This document shows, in pieces, positions 1-15,127 of a stretch of 64,000 nucleotides of DNA. Position numbers and translations under genes: made by a program. Origin of the DNA: Toxotes chatareus (Eukaryota > Chordata > Actinopteri > Toxotidae). The notes beneath the pieces are model-generated. The model saw nothing but the letters and a program-made list of their open reading frames with translations, had not been told where the DNA came from and searched no databases. The stretch lies in NCBI GenBank assembly GCA_016801885.1, contig CM028898.1:11180177-11244176 (forward strand), written 5' to 3'. Position 1 is the stretch's first letter; each line of letters begins with the position of its first letter.

Positions 1-3000
1 GGCCTCTTTCTATTCAGCAGGCCTTCCTTCCATGAACTGGCAACGCAGCGCAGGACTGAGGGGCTGGTGCTGCGGTCCTTGAAACAAAGTCAGACACAAA
101 AATCATTCAGGGTAAAGGAATAACACACATAAAAACACATAAAAGCCTGCTCTGTGTAGCATATTCAATGCTAAAACACGAATAAACACCTATGATCTGA
201 GAAGATGTGCAACGCTGATCCGATAATGGCATTACCAAGAGGAATAGTGGACCTGGGTCTGTGGCTTACCGAGTCATCATTGGGATGTTTCCAGCGGTTA
301 CACCACTGCTCTCCGTTGTTGACCTGCAGCAATAAACCATCTGACAACTCCATATTCTCTGCTGTCCTTAGCCCTCCCTCCAGATCACACACCACTAGCT
401 GGTAAGCTGTGAAGACATAGGGATATCATAGGGATATATTTTGTGTGACACCTCATGTCAGTCAGATCATACTTCCAAATAGGCTATATGAGCATCTTAA
501 TGAGAAACTACAGACAAACCACCATTTGTAAATGAATGACACCTCCTGTGAGTCTTAGCCATATGTGTGCTGTCGAAACCTTATGCGAAATTTAGTTCAG
601 TGCAAAAATATACTGTGCAGCAATGGGATGGGAATTCAGCTCTCAATAATATACATATATTTTTGTAATATACGCAAGTAGCTCTCCAAAAGCTCCACCA
701 TCTGCCACCAGATGTCACAAGGCTCATTTTGCTGTGAAGGCCAAAGAAACTCAGTGCAACTCGCCCAGCTAGTATGAGTTGGGTTCACTGAACACCTGTC
801 TGCTCCAGTTAGGCCATATTTTCCAAATAATGTGGGGGCTACATTGTTTCACTCATGCCCAGACTCTCTGGATACATTTATAGGCCGGTCTACTGTGGTT
901 TGAATAACCGACAACAATCCCCAGCAAAAAATATTATGCAGGACACGTCCAAACATCTGAGCGCGAATGACGTTTGTGATAAACTAGGCGGCAGTCTCGC
1001 TTAAAAGAAGAGCCTCTTATGCAGCTCAGATGGTTGGATTTTCTTTATACTGGTTTTACCTTTTTCCTCTCACTTATTTTTTTACTTTGTCTATAAGTCT
1101 TTACTTATCTTGCTTTAAGATAAGTAAAGACTTCTGCTTGTGAGCTATTTTAAAAATGTGGATGCCACACACCACAAGAGGGTGAAAGACTTCAAAAGGC
1201 ACTAAAGCATCTTCAGATATCAAACAACTGACAGCTGAAAACTGTTTTGCTGTTCATAAACAACTTCAACTCTCAAATGACTGTTGACAGAAAACTAACC
1301 CCAGCCTTTAACTCAAATTGTCAAACTAAGTTGTTAAGCTTTTTAAAGATAAATATTAATAAAACAAAGCTCAATACAATTGCCACCAAAGCAGACAAAA
1401 AAAATTTTTTTAATCCTTTTTTGTTTTAGTTAATGCTGTGTAACTAATTTATGTAACTGATATTTTGTGATAATGTTCTTAGAACAAAAACACTAAAACA
1501 CAATTTAAGGCCATTGTATGACCTGAAATTACCACATAAACATCACACGTCCTACAGTATGTTGGTCATTGTCTTGCTAACTCTTTGTTGCACTAGAGGT
1601 GTGCAGCATCTGGGCCCCAAATACCTACAAACACAATAAAAAACTCTGACATTGCCCCAGCCTGCCTGTTGTTTCCATGTTGTTTTCCGTCTAATTATTA
1701 GCAGGTGAATGGTGTGGTCACTGCAGTGGGGCACACTGGCCTTGGTTTGTTTAGTCCCACACTGAACATTTCAGTGCTTTTTTAAAGACACTTTTCTGAA
1801 GCCCTGCGCAATAATGACAACAGGCCATAACCAACATCTGATGTCAGGGAAACTACAGATTACATGACTTCTAAGAGAAGGCCTACAGAGACGAGGACAA
1901 AGTGCAAAGAGAGCACAAAGGTAATTAACAGAAAGCACTGCAGCCAGTGCCCCTCATTAGCTTGAAAATAGGTTAGTGAGTCATTTGATGAATGAAAGCT
2001 CTTGCACCAAACATTGTACAGTATATGCATCAGTTAAGGGACAGGGCAGCTCCATCTTTCTGTGAATGATAAGCCCAAGATAGACAGCAGACATGCATAT
2101 CTTCGTGCAAAAATGCTCCTGCCTAACCAGTGTACAGCACTGAATGAATGCACTTTGAACAACTTTCTTCTCGTAGTGTTGTGGTGGTAGTAGGTGATAT
2201 GCACACTGATGAGGAAAAACTGGATATTCAAAAGGGTGAATGACCGAGAGTACACCTCTTGATGGGGTGACTTTGCTGGAAGCAAAACAAAGAAGCTAAA
2301 GAATGAGGATCTGGTGGGATTAGGTAACAGGTGAAGGTAGCCTTAGTACAACATTTAAGTTTCCATGCAAGTAAATGTCCAAGCTAATGTGGAGTAATAA
2401 GACTTAATTTTCTAGTTTTCACATGAAAAAAAAGATGTGATATCCATCTTATCATCTAAATCATATTCAATCATAAGAGTGTGTCAGCATGATCACATTT
2501 GCTGCTTTTTAGGAATGTCCCAATAATGCTTTTGAAGAACATACCAATAGCCAATATTTATACATCTACATCAGAAGATGCAGGCTTGGATGTTCTTTGT
2601 GCAGACAGGCATATTGTGTATCACGGAAACTGTGGCTTTGCTTATGTTTTTGATTATGTTAAGCTGATACCAGGGGAGACAGCCGATGTCCAACCCGCTC
2701 ACATTTTATTTCCTCCTTTTAGACGACAGAAACACCCCTGATCATGCATACTGTAAACGACTAGGTTAATCCGTCTCACATGCTGCAAGCTGTCTGCAAT
2801 AAGCAGGTCAAACAGGAGAAGTCTATGTGTGACAGATGGGGTGTGCAAATAACTGGCAGTGCAGACAACAATGGCACAGAACAGGCAGCGCCGTCGTGTT
2901 TGGATAAAAGCTGCTATCTCCACACAAAATCCGGCTCCAGCTTTCCTAGGGTTCGTGTTAAGTTATTAAACCACGTCTTGTTCAGTTTCTGTCACCGTCT

Positions 3001-3406
3001 CTGGCACGTTGCGTGACTCACGAAGGAGACCCTTTAACTTCACGTTAGACACGTTAGTTCAATCTATATCACAGGAGCAGATATAGCAAGTCAAGGTGAG
3101 ATCTACGGTGCCATGCTTTGAAGAGTCCTCCTGAACTCAATGTCAATGTACAGTAGCCTGACCGGCTAACATCGGGTTAAATCATTAAAATCAGTCTTAG
3201 TACGATTAGGCTTTTACCGGTCACACATATGTTCACGACGTCGTGTAACTAACGTTACAATGCAGTTATTGTTTCCATGACAATACACGCGCGGCGTTAG
3301 TCTCAGTTACTTGGACGTTGGCGATGTAGCTAGCACTAGCTCGCTAGCCAGGCTGCAGGGAGAGAGAAACCTCACTTACCTTGAATATTGTGTTACGCTG
3401 ACTCAT
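1..3406 (-). CDS. Unidentified gene, 5' part only (three exons seen, runs off the left edge)
   Basis: I do not recognise this protein. Seen on the minus strand: a first coding exon at 3406-3380 beginning ATG and encoding MSQRNTIFK, followed by a strong donor (gtaagt); an exon at 406-270 encoding 45 full codons (YQLVVCDLEGG... ending KHPNDDS) between an acceptor after tcttcacag and a gtaagc donor; and an exon from 76 to the window edge, in phase 0, beginning DRSTSPSVLRC. The reading frame is open through the last two. Exon 1 ends in phase 0 while the exon at 406 needs one extra base, so at least one more exon must lie between 407 and 3379; I could not place it. In human the gene head-to-head with RPL19 is CACNB1, but these residues do not look like a calcium-channel beta subunit. 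Exon 1 is assigned by position and could belong to another transcript. The two left exons are the better supported part. Confidence 0.55.
1095..1133. repeat. Perfect 16-bp inverted repeat (hairpin)
   Basis: Positions 1095-1110 (aagtctttacttatct) and 1118-1133 are exact reverse complements separated by a 7-base loop. It lies inside the intron of the unidentified left gene. Most likely the remnant of a small inverted-repeat transposon; no flanking target-site duplication is clear. Confidence 0.7.
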
Positions 3407-4146
3407 ATCTCAAAAATAAACCCCGTCGACTAAACTTCGCTCAGCTGCTGAGGACTTCAGCGTCCTTGACTCTTCACACGCTAGCTCCACTGTCCTCAAA
3501 AGACCGGGCGGCACGGCTCTGACATACTGGCAAACAGAGATGTGTGACAAGAGGAAGGAGCGTCGTTGTTTTGGGCCAGCAGCCAACTACAGCGATTGTT
3601 GTTCATCCAGCGGCCAGAAGAGGGCAGGCCTCTACCTCTACATTAAGTTTTTTACCTCTTCACTATCATCAGCTGCGACATTGGAATAATGTCTCTTTCT
3701 GGATTAAACTTTTTTTTCTTTCGTTGAATAAGACAATTCAGCATTCAGGAATATCTCAACAAGAAACAAAACAATTAAACAATAAAATAAACACAAAGAG
3801 CAAACATTTTCAAAACAACAGTCGTTGAAACATGGATGTAGTGCGCCCTCTCGTGGTCACATATACACCGTACGTTTTCTTGGACCGTACCACTGTGCTT
3901 TGATGGGGAGATAAATCAGTGCACCCCGGGTTACTTTTAAGGCACAGTATGCTGTAGATATAAAAATAAAATATTTCTATTTAAAACAATGTTTTACTAC
4001 TTACTTACTTAGTCACTGATCAATTTATGTCTTTATTTACAATTCTCTGTTTTTGCCACAGTTGACCCACCCATGAGGATAGCTATAATGGTAACGACTC
4101 AGGCTTTCTATTTCCTTCCTGCGTTTCTATCAAGCTAGCGGCAGCC
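3407..4146. promoter_or_regulatory. Shared upstream region between the left gene and rpl19
   Basis: About 740 bp separate the ATG of the minus-strand left gene from the ATG of rpl19, and the two point away from each other. The left half (about 3230-3530) is richer in CpG than the surrounding sequence, for example around 3285-3300 and 3480-3515, as expected for a housekeeping promoter. No TATA box is obvious at a suitable distance from either start. A bidirectional promoter is an inference from the arrangement only; two separate promoters are equally possible. Confidence 0.45.
4104..4146 (+). promoter_or_regulatory. rpl19: rpl19 5' leader with candidate TOP (terminal oligopyrimidine) start
   Basis: The 43 bases before the rpl19 ATG start with pyrimidine runs (ctttct, then tttccttcct at 4111-4120), and the leader is short. 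Vertebrate ribosomal-protein mRNAs begin with a C followed by a pyrimidine tract that couples their translation to mTOR/LARP1. The exact cap site cannot be read from DNA, so the TOP call is inference from gene identity plus this tract. Confidence 0.45.
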
Positions 4147-6070
<1,924 letters not shown>

Positions 6071-6115
6071 ATCTAAGCCAAACACTTTCTTCTCAGATTC
6101 CACTTTTTGTTGTTA

Positions 6116-6121
6116 AATAAA
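6116..6121 (+). terminator. rpl19: rpl19 polyadenylation signal AATAAA
   Basis: A canonical AATAAA lies 46 bases after the rpl19 stop codon, followed within about 25-40 bases by GT/T-rich sequence (cattgttttgtggttattattgtc). This implies a very short 3' UTR, usual for ribosomal-protein mRNAs. Confidence 0.85.
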
Positions 6122-9100
6122 TTTGGATGAAAGTGACTCATTGTTTTGTGGTTATTATTGTCTGTTTGATGTCAGCTGCAGTTTGGGAGTTAAGGGACTT
6201 GATGTGAGGGGACACAAGCTACAGTAGACGAGCACATTTGTGGTTGTCATCCTGTAGTGTGGTGCAGTGATTTCACCTCAAAAAAAGCTTTTTTTTTCCA
6301 AATTAAAAATTGCTGTCCATACTGTACTTTTGACTAATGTTCCCAACAGTCCAAGAGGGGGCAGCAGAACACAAGTACCAGATTCTTATAGGCAAAACAA
6401 TGAGATGTTTGCACTGTTTCAGTCATGCAGATGTTTAAAACACTAAATAATATCTACAGATTTAGTAATTAATCTGATGATCTATTTTGTCACCAATCCT
6501 GGGGCCTCATCAGTTTCATGAACAGTATTCAATCACATTTTAGTTCTATAACCACACGAGCAGACTGACGGACTCAGTTTCCGGGCAATAGAATAGTAAC
6601 CAAGGATACTACAATGACAAAATGAAAATGACCGTCAGTGATTTACATTATAGCAGATCAGTTTTGTACACGGATTTAAGCAGTGCTACGTCTCTGCACA
6701 CATACTTCTCACTATGCTGCATTAAACATAAAAGATTATCTGTCAGTATTTATTGAATGTACTTTTTTATTGGGTGTAAACTGTGCAAACTTCAAGTACT
6801 CTCGAATCGTGGTCTGTTCTGTATTTGCACTACCTACTCTTGGATGTTTATATAAACGATAAATGAGTACAGCGGCATCTGCCCATCACTGTGTTGGCAT
6901 GGTGTCTTACACAACTGTGTGCGAAACAGCAACTATCCTTATGTTTTCTTTTACTTTTTTAAAAAGCACAAATGCCTTCACAGCCAATCGAGCTCTTCCT
7001 CTGCCCCACCTGAAGGCAAGTAACAAAACTAGAGCAGTCTAAACAGCTATATTACCCCAGCCACATTAAACCTGTGCTGCTGATGCTCCAGTCATCCAGT
7101 TGTTTTCACTTCTTGCTCAGGCCTTGAAGGATTCTTTTTTCCATGCTCCCTGGAGAATGTGTGACTGAAGTGTTTGCAGATGTATCCATCGCTAACTGGT
7201 GCAGACAGGCAGCTTTGTATCTGTGTGTGTGGATATGAGACAGAGAGTTAGAGGGATTCTCCTCAGGTCTATGCAAAGCAGGTTGTAGTCAGCAATTAAG
7301 ATCGTATGTGAATGGCACTGGTGTTTTAATAACCTCAACTGCTTGATATCTGATGCAAAATATATAAGATATACTGATGACAATTTATAGTCATGAATCT
7401 AAAAACACAAAATACACTTCACTCAAGGGTTGAACCTCCGTCAACTTGCCCTAAAAAGATCACTGGCAGATGTCTACCTGTTTCAGCTCTGGGTTGTAGT
7501 AGCTGCTGTTTGTGGATTGCTTACCATCATGCATAAACAATAGGACACCCAAGCTTGAGAGGCTGACAGTGAAGAGCCTTCATATTTAAAATCTGGGTTT
7601 CAAAGGCCTTGAGGAGCTGGAATGAAGGCTTACACAGCATAATGCATCTGCTTAGCTTGACATCCTGATTTAATTTTGATGCACAGTAGCTTCACACACT
7701 TTACTTTCACTAAAAATGCAGTTTAAGTGAATGTAATCATTCCTAAATGGCTCTGCAGTGTATATATAAAGACAAAACCAGTCATGTAAATCTACGTGCG
7801 ATCTACAGAAAGATGACACTGGGATTACTGAAGGAGAAAACAGGCTTTGTGCAGTGAGGCCATTTTGTAGCTCACTTAATGTATTTCTTCATTACCAGGA
7901 GGCACTCCTATTTCCTGAAGCGTGAGCCTTAATGGGATTAGATAAGGAGGAGGAATATGAGCTGAAATGAAGCGCCGCTCTTTATTACACTTGGCCTTCA
8001 ACCCAGGCAAAACAAATGGAGCACACTCCAGAGTTCAAGAGATCTTTAATAACAATTGAGATGAGGAGATGAAAGTAATTAAAGGAAGATTATTTTTAAA
8101 TATAAGAACAGTTGTCTAACATCTAAAGGAATTACCCTGCACATGCCAGTTTGATGACCTCCATTTGACTGTTTTGGGCTGCCTCTGTCTGGCATATAAT
8201 AAACTAGTCATTCATCCTATCAGCTGGCATGTACTTCATCTCAGAGAATGACGTTTGACTCTTGACATGTGCAACATTATTGTTAATCTAAACACTATCA
8301 GGTATCATGAGACCTTTTGGATTCACAGGGGCCCTAGAGGATGGATTGGTAAATGTCAAGTGAAATGTTAATGACACCCAGCCAAATTTTTAACCTTACA
8401 ACACAGTCACCTGCTTAGAAAGTGGCACTATTAACCTCATCCTCTTCTCTCAATCTTTTTTATCCCTCTCACAATTATCATTATTGTTTTCTTTTATTCT
8501 CTCTTTCCTCATATTTATCTTTCACTCACCTCTATTACCTAAGTACTTTGGTTTATAGTTGGGGTATATAATACCATCAGAAAGCAGAAAGAAGGGGTAG
8601 GATTCAGGAGGTTTAATTCTCTCTCTCTCTTTCTCTCGCTCTCTCTCTCATGTCTGTCTCTTTTAAGCTCTGATTGAAAGAGGGATTGATAGAGCTCAGT
8701 GATCACAGATCACACACAGATCAATCGGACAGACAACGCTGTCAGATCCTATGCCTCAGCGCTGTCCTCTTAAAAGCTGGTGGTTTTACACTTTTACACT
8801 GCTTCACACTCATCCTGTCTTATCTATTTATGATTTTATTGTGAAATGTTCAATAACAAAATTGCTATAATAAAAGGTAAAATACTCTGAAATTCTGTGA
8901 TTACAAGCCCATTCATGTGAAATCAGATCATGAGCTGATTACCTGAGTAACCGCATTTGCACTACATGCAAATGTATCAGTCACATGTGATTGAACAAAA
9001 CTACCACGTCTCCTTGGGCAACTTGTATTTTCACAATAAATATGGGTAATTTGAGGTGATATTAAAAGTACTCTGCTGGTTTTCAGGATATATTTTTATT

Positions 9101-10926
9101 CACCCGCTGTCTCTGCTGAGGGGCCTCATTTAACATTTGGATTTCACTCCTAAGAAACTGTAAGAGTGGTACACACACAGTTGTCAGTTACGATTTGGAA
9201 AGTATAAGCACAGCTTACAGTAAGAGCAGACAGAGCTTAACAGCAGACCAAGCAAAATGAATCAATACGGCTGTAAGCAGTGCCAGATACAGCACTAAAC
9301 TAAATGCTTCATTTAATAATAAATGAGTCAGCTCTGCTCCATTCATCAATAACTGATAAAAATGCTAAATAAATCTGTTTTCAGATGATGATTCATTTTC
9401 TCACTTTATGAAAGAAGTGTATGAAATTAAATTAATGCTTTTGGTGTTTGGTTACAAAAATACAGCAATAACTAAATTGTTTTAGTGATTTGTTTTACAG
9501 CAACGAGCAAACCTCCTAAAGTCTAACCATCTACACATGAGCCTGGAGGGTATATATGTGTGTGTGTGTGTACATTGTGTACATAAACAATCAAACGAAT
9601 ACAGCAAGGATGAAAATAAAAACAAGCCTCTGAGGAGGGAACTAGAAAGTGAGAGTTGAGGAAAAGGGCACAAGCTCAGTGCCAGATCAGTGAATCTGAG
9701 CTTCAGAGAGTAGACAATATATTATCAAACGTCATTATGCTTAATGTGTAATCCACCACTGCTTAAAGATTATGATCAATAATACTCAAATATGAAGGAC
9801 ATACCTGCTGTAGTTACATTTGGCTTCCTTCACCTGGTTAGAAAACAGCTCACTGTGAAAACACAGAGAACCGAACACATCAAACATCTAAATGTGAACA
9901 GAGAAGAAATCATTTTTGAGCAAGTATGAAAATCACGTGTGAAAGATTCTCTTGCATCTAGACATGAATATTTGCCTGTAAATAAAGTGTTGATGAGATA
10001 GAGGGCCAGATGGTTTCCCTTAGAAAAAACATTGATGACAACATGATGACATTAGTAAAAGAAATATCTTCTGTTAAATCATTGGGAAAAAAAACAATTT
10101 TGATCATTAAAGAACATGCGGCGTCATGGTAGTAAGATACCAGAATTAAGATATTTCATTTTGAAGGTCAAAGGGGAAAAAATAAATGATCCTCAACAAT
10201 ATGGCTGCCAATTAGAAGAGTCTGTTGTGTACAGGATGTTGGGAATAGATGGCAAGATTGAGAAATAATTCAAGATGAAGAATCTTTTAAGCTTTAAATC
10301 ACACACTGCCAAATAGTCACACACTGTTGTACAAATTGTTTGGTCAATTTGTACTTCCACTTTATGCAATGCAGACAGTTTCTTCCCACAACAATATCAC
10401 AGCTGAAGAAAGAGGAAGTTTTTCCCCCCTGTATTTCTCACTGTCTTCATCTCTGTGCTCTGTCTTCTTAACGTCTCTTTCTTTCTCAGTCCTGTCCTCC
10501 TCTGCCCTCTTTCTCAAAAGCTTGCACTTTCCTTTGTAAAAGCATATCAGGCAAGGCAAGACTTATTACCAACTCTTCCCCTGTCTTGCTGATTCCTCAC
10601 TATGCTGAATATTCTGCCTTCTTCATCTTCCTGTTTGTCATGACACAGTTGTTGACTTGAGCGGCAAGAGAAAAAAGTAGCTTCAGCTGATAGCAACCAA
10701 AGCATCTTTAGCAAAACAGAGCGACTCCAATTATCCTCTAATCCCTGCGCCTTGAAGGCAGAAACCCCAAAGTCTGTGACACACTTAAAATTCAGTAGAT
10801 TATTTTTGCCTGTGCTCTTCATACCAGGCCAGGACATATTAGAGGGTCCTTAGTGGGAGCAGGACTAAAGTGAGCACTTGATTGAACAGAGTCTATAAGG
10901 AAAACAGGGGACTGATGGAATATGAA

Positions 10927-10927
<1 letters not shown>

Positions 10928-10961
<34 letters not shown>
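10928..10961. repeat. (TA)n microsatellite
   Basis: About 34 bases of uninterrupted alternating T and A in the intergenic region. Confidence 0.95.
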
Positions 10962-10963
<2 letters not shown>

Positions 10964-12091
10964 GACAGAGAAAAGAGAGAGGTGGAGTAGCTGAAAAATT
11001 AATATCTTCAGATCCACAAATGCACCGTGATATGCGCCGTGGGGAAAGAGAGCGCAAAGAAATCCTGTCCCGTGGATTTCAAATTCTTTTCTTGGTGACT
11101 TAATGGATTTTGAAGTGAGCTTTCAAGATTTTAGTGCGTGTTGGATTTGGAAACCATTTAAGGTCAGGGACTGCTGAGGTTGGGGAGGTAAGGCATAAAA
11201 AGGACCTGTGGCACCGCACTTTCCAATGCCTGAGAAGAAACATGCAACTGTGCAGCTGAGACAAGGATGCTGCAGACAGGATCTGAGACCAAAGATCTTG
11301 TGTTTGGTCTGCAGTTACTCTGTGTCTTACCTGTACTGCCCTCCAACACCAAAATGCTCTTTCTTCCTATTTGGTCAAAACTGAGTTAGGGAAGAAATCT
11401 GATATGCTGTGAAAATAACATCGTAAAATTTAAAGTCACTACAAAATGAGCTAAAACAATTGTTAAAATCAACTAAAATGCAGTTACTGGTACCACACAG
11501 CAGAGCCAAAGCAAGAATGCAAAAGTAATGCAATGCTAGCAGGTGAAATATTCTGATGATGTTAGTATTTCAGTTTATTCTGCATAAGTTAGCTCAATGC
11601 AAATTCTGTGAAGACAAATGTAGTGAGTAACCAGCTTGTCCTGCTAAAATCTAACAAGCATAGGAGCGTAGACTAAATATGTAAGAAAGCAGTATTAACT
11701 AGGAAGCCTAAGTGACTGAGGAAACCTTAAGTGACAGAAAGTGTGTTTACACAACCACTGGGGGAATGGAAACTCTACTTTGACCATGCAACTAATGCAG
11801 AGTTGGAGCATTAGTTGGAGATAAATCACCAGAGGCCCCACAGTCATTAACAAGAAAACTAACCTTTTTAAACCTTGATCTAAGCAACAGTAAAGCAACT
11901 AGAGAGCCATTAAAAAACGCCTCTCTCCAGCAAAGAGTCACATGCTCATGACTTTGTCCCTTAATTGTACTACTTGACCTCTCTTGATTTTGCTTTTGTG
12001 GCTGAGTCAAGAGGCCAACACTAACATCAAAATGATGTGGAGCGATGGTCGAAAGGTTAAAGATGAAGAGGAAGGAGAGGAAAAACATATA

Positions 12092-12144
12092 AGTGGTCAT
12101 CACTGATGACCACTAAAGCACCCTTTATGATGAAAGGGTGCTTT
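12092..12144. repeat. Two adjacent perfect hairpins
   Basis: First hairpin: arms 12092-12101 and 12105-12114 (agtggtcatc and its exact reverse complement) with a 3-base loop. Directly after it, a second: arms 12115-12126 and 12133-12144 (aaagcacccttt and its exact reverse complement) with loop atgatg. The two stems abut without spacer. No gene is adjacent, so a transcription role cannot be argued. Confidence 0.75.
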
Positions 12145-13265
12145 GGGCAACGTGCTGTGGAATTGAATTCGATTACAGCGTGGAGTTGTGCTGTGACTGT
12201 GTGTGGTGAACACACTGAGAGCAGGTGTGGAGGTGGGGTGGATCTGCAAGACTGGAACTTAGTGTTGTGTTCTCATGAAGTGTCATGGGCTTAATTCAGA
12301 GAAACATCTGTGATTACCAGTGAAACAGCCATCTGGCATCCAGGCCAACTTCCTGTGTCACCTCAGTTTATTAGGATAAGGTACAGTGATAGTTACATAA
12401 CAACCAATGCAGAGGTACTTTGACTCTAAAATATACTTTTGACAAAACCAACCTTTGTTAGCGTCAGTCTATGCAACACATTATAAGGAAACACTTCCAT
12501 TGACACGATTTTGTAATTTTAGGATTACATGTTGAAGACACAACTTTCACTTTCACCAATCATGTGACTGACTGTGGTCTACGCTGAGGAACTGGAAAGG
12601 GTCAGTTCAAGGTTATGGACGTTTGACTGGATGACCTGATTTGTGGAACAACTGCTGCTTGCTTATGTTTTTTCACTTACATGAGTGAAAGTGGTACTTG
12701 TTGGCCATGATTGCTCAGGAACCATCAAGCCAAAAATAGAATTCATCTAAACAACTGTGGAAAACAGCTTCAGCTGAGATATTGTACCATGACAAAGTAG
12801 CCACTCCATCATTCACATGATTTAAAGGGTCATTTAGTAAATTAGTGCATTATCTATTGCAACAAAAACATGATTTTTGGGACTGGATCCAGGCTATAAA
12901 ATGTGGTGTCTTTAATAATTACAGTAACGCTGAACACAGTGCAGAATGCAGCCAATTCTGCTGGAGCTAATTTGGCAGCAACATGCAGACAAATTTCCTG
13001 TGTCACATGACATCATATTATGCCTTAAAAGTGCTAAATAAATTAAGGTTGTCTGATGGGGTTGTGTAATATCCTATTGTTTCTATGTTCTATTTTGACT
13101 ACTGGTTTTCTTCAGTAAATTAAAATTCCAATTACTGTGAACTGTACTTCTGATTGAAAACCGAGAAGAATAAAGACTTTTCCTCCAGACTGTTTAATTC
13201 TGCAGAGCTCTATTCACTGTATTCGACTATGTCACTCTTTTTCAAATATGTTTTATTTATAAGAC

Positions 13266-13322
13266 ATGTTGGAGCTTGGTCTAATACCGAGACGCCGAGG
13301 TGTAAAGACCGAGCTCCAACAT
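13266..13322. repeat. 17-bp-arm hairpin with 23-base loop
   Basis: Positions 13266-13282 and 13306-13322 pair over 17 bases with a single G:T mismatch (gagctt against gagctc). The shape, a 57-base stem-loop with a 23-base loop, resembles a small inverted-repeat element or, less likely, a short precursor hairpin. The local base composition is more GC-rich than its surroundings. Confidence 0.65.
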
Positions 13323-15064
13323 TAGTCAAGAACCTTATGCCCTTCCGGGGTCAAGCACGCCCAGTGAGGTGAGCTAACAGCCCTAAATACCTGTTGCTGT
13401 GGCAGCACACCAGCGACACCTACTGGCACACAAAAGCCACCACACCAAGTGCCCACCAAAGTAATTTATGACCATGAACAATTTTGCAAATGGCTCTTAC
13501 AAGACATTTGCGCTTTATGACAGAAAGTAGATTTTGGAAACTGTTCAGATGGTTTGAAGCTAACCAATCTTCATAAATAAAACTCTCTTGATCTCTTTGT
13601 ATTGTGCACAGGAAAAAAAAAAAGCAAATCACCCAGGGCCTCACCTAAAATACTTATTCTATAGCACCAAAGAAGCATAATGTGATTCCTCAAATCTACC
13701 ATTCCCCATGTAGCATGTTTTAAAGGCAGCTTTCATGTGTCAACCCCGGGGCCCACATTCTCTGTCCTGTTCAACCTCTAAGATACGCACTAGCTTTTTG
13801 CTATTCAGCGTGGAAGCCCCGGAACTCAGTGCGCTGAGTCTTTTACTTCTGGACTGTGCCATGCAGGGCTCATTCCTGTCACTGAGGGTGTGTTTGTGCA
13901 AGCAGCTTCCTGAAAAAGCGGAGGTAGCCTCAGCAGCAGGAGGTGAGACCATGCATTAAACATGCCGTCTCTGTGTACCTTCTTCATTTTTAATGGTCCA
14001 GTTGGCCAGGGGTCTGGAAGAATGTAAACATGACAGGAACCAGAGGATGCTGACATAAGACGAACATAAGACGAGGAGGAGGAACAGATATGTGACACCT
14101 CTCATTTTTTAAAACTCCAGAATTCAGGCGTGGTCATCAAAGGCTGTAGTTGAAGCATGAGGTGTTGATAGCGTCTATGTTTTAAGGGCACAGCCAAATA
14201 GAGTCTGATCAAATAAATTTTAATAATTCTACTGGGTTGCCATTTCACTTGCAACTGTGACTGGCTAAACTAAAGCTGACCACCTTGTGATGGGATCGCA
14301 CCAGTTGCAATGCCAAATCGGTGTGAATGGTGCAATATGAGAGAAAAGAGTTTGGCAAAACAGATGAACTCCACAAGATGTATTCAATACCCCAAACTGT
14401 GTGATCACATTGCAAGATGGTCTGTAGCTTTACCTAATGTTGTAATGTAATCCTGTCATGTACACTGGAAAGAAAACAGACATTAAGTAGAAGTCAGGGA
14501 TAGGAGATTATTTTTATTTGCATGTGTTTGATGCAGGGGTCTGTGAGGTGTCTTTTTGTCTATCGAGCACCAGAAAGCTTTATTTTCCTCTGACAGTGCT
14601 TTCCTCTCCTTCTCCCTTCCTATATAATCAAGTGCTATTTTGAGCGGGGATTTTCTTCAGGAATTTGCATTGTTGCTATATTCCTGCTGCCTGTTAACAC
14701 CCTGGTGCTGCGATCATCACCCCCTGCTGTGAGCCCATTCAGCAGCTGCTGCTCAGTTACAAAAGATGCAAAGATGCAAGTGTGAACAGTACAGGACAGG
14801 AAATGAGTGTGTAAAAAAAAAAAAAAATCAGATCAGATTAATGAGCCATTTTACTTCATTTTCTGTTGTGGGCATGGACCAGTTTCTCTGATACTCTTGG
14901 TTAGGATTTGTTGCGCCACAATAAAGACTAAAGTGTCTCGTCATGATATTGATGGATGTAGTGTGAAAGAAGGGTGAAAATGACAGACAAACTCAGCCTC
15001 ATGCGCAGTGTTTATCAGAGGATTTCAGAGGATTTCAAATTCCTCTGCTCATTGTCACGAAAGG

Positions 15065-15068
<4 letters not shown>

Positions 15069-15125
<57 letters not shown>
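15069..15125. repeat. (GA)n microsatellite
   Basis: 57 bases of uninterrupted GA dinucleotide between rpl19 and stac2. Confidence 0.97.

Positions 15126-15127
<2 letters not shown>

Noticed and set aside
2034..2285. Candidate missing exon of the left gene on the minus strand
   Set aside because: An acceptor-like tttgcttccag precedes it, but in the required phase it meets a stop codon before any usable donor.
2499..2741. 80-codon plus-strand frame (MLLFRNVPIML...)
   Set aside because: Considered as a transposase relic or an exon, but no recognised motif, no splice pairing, and it lies on the opposite strand to the local gene.
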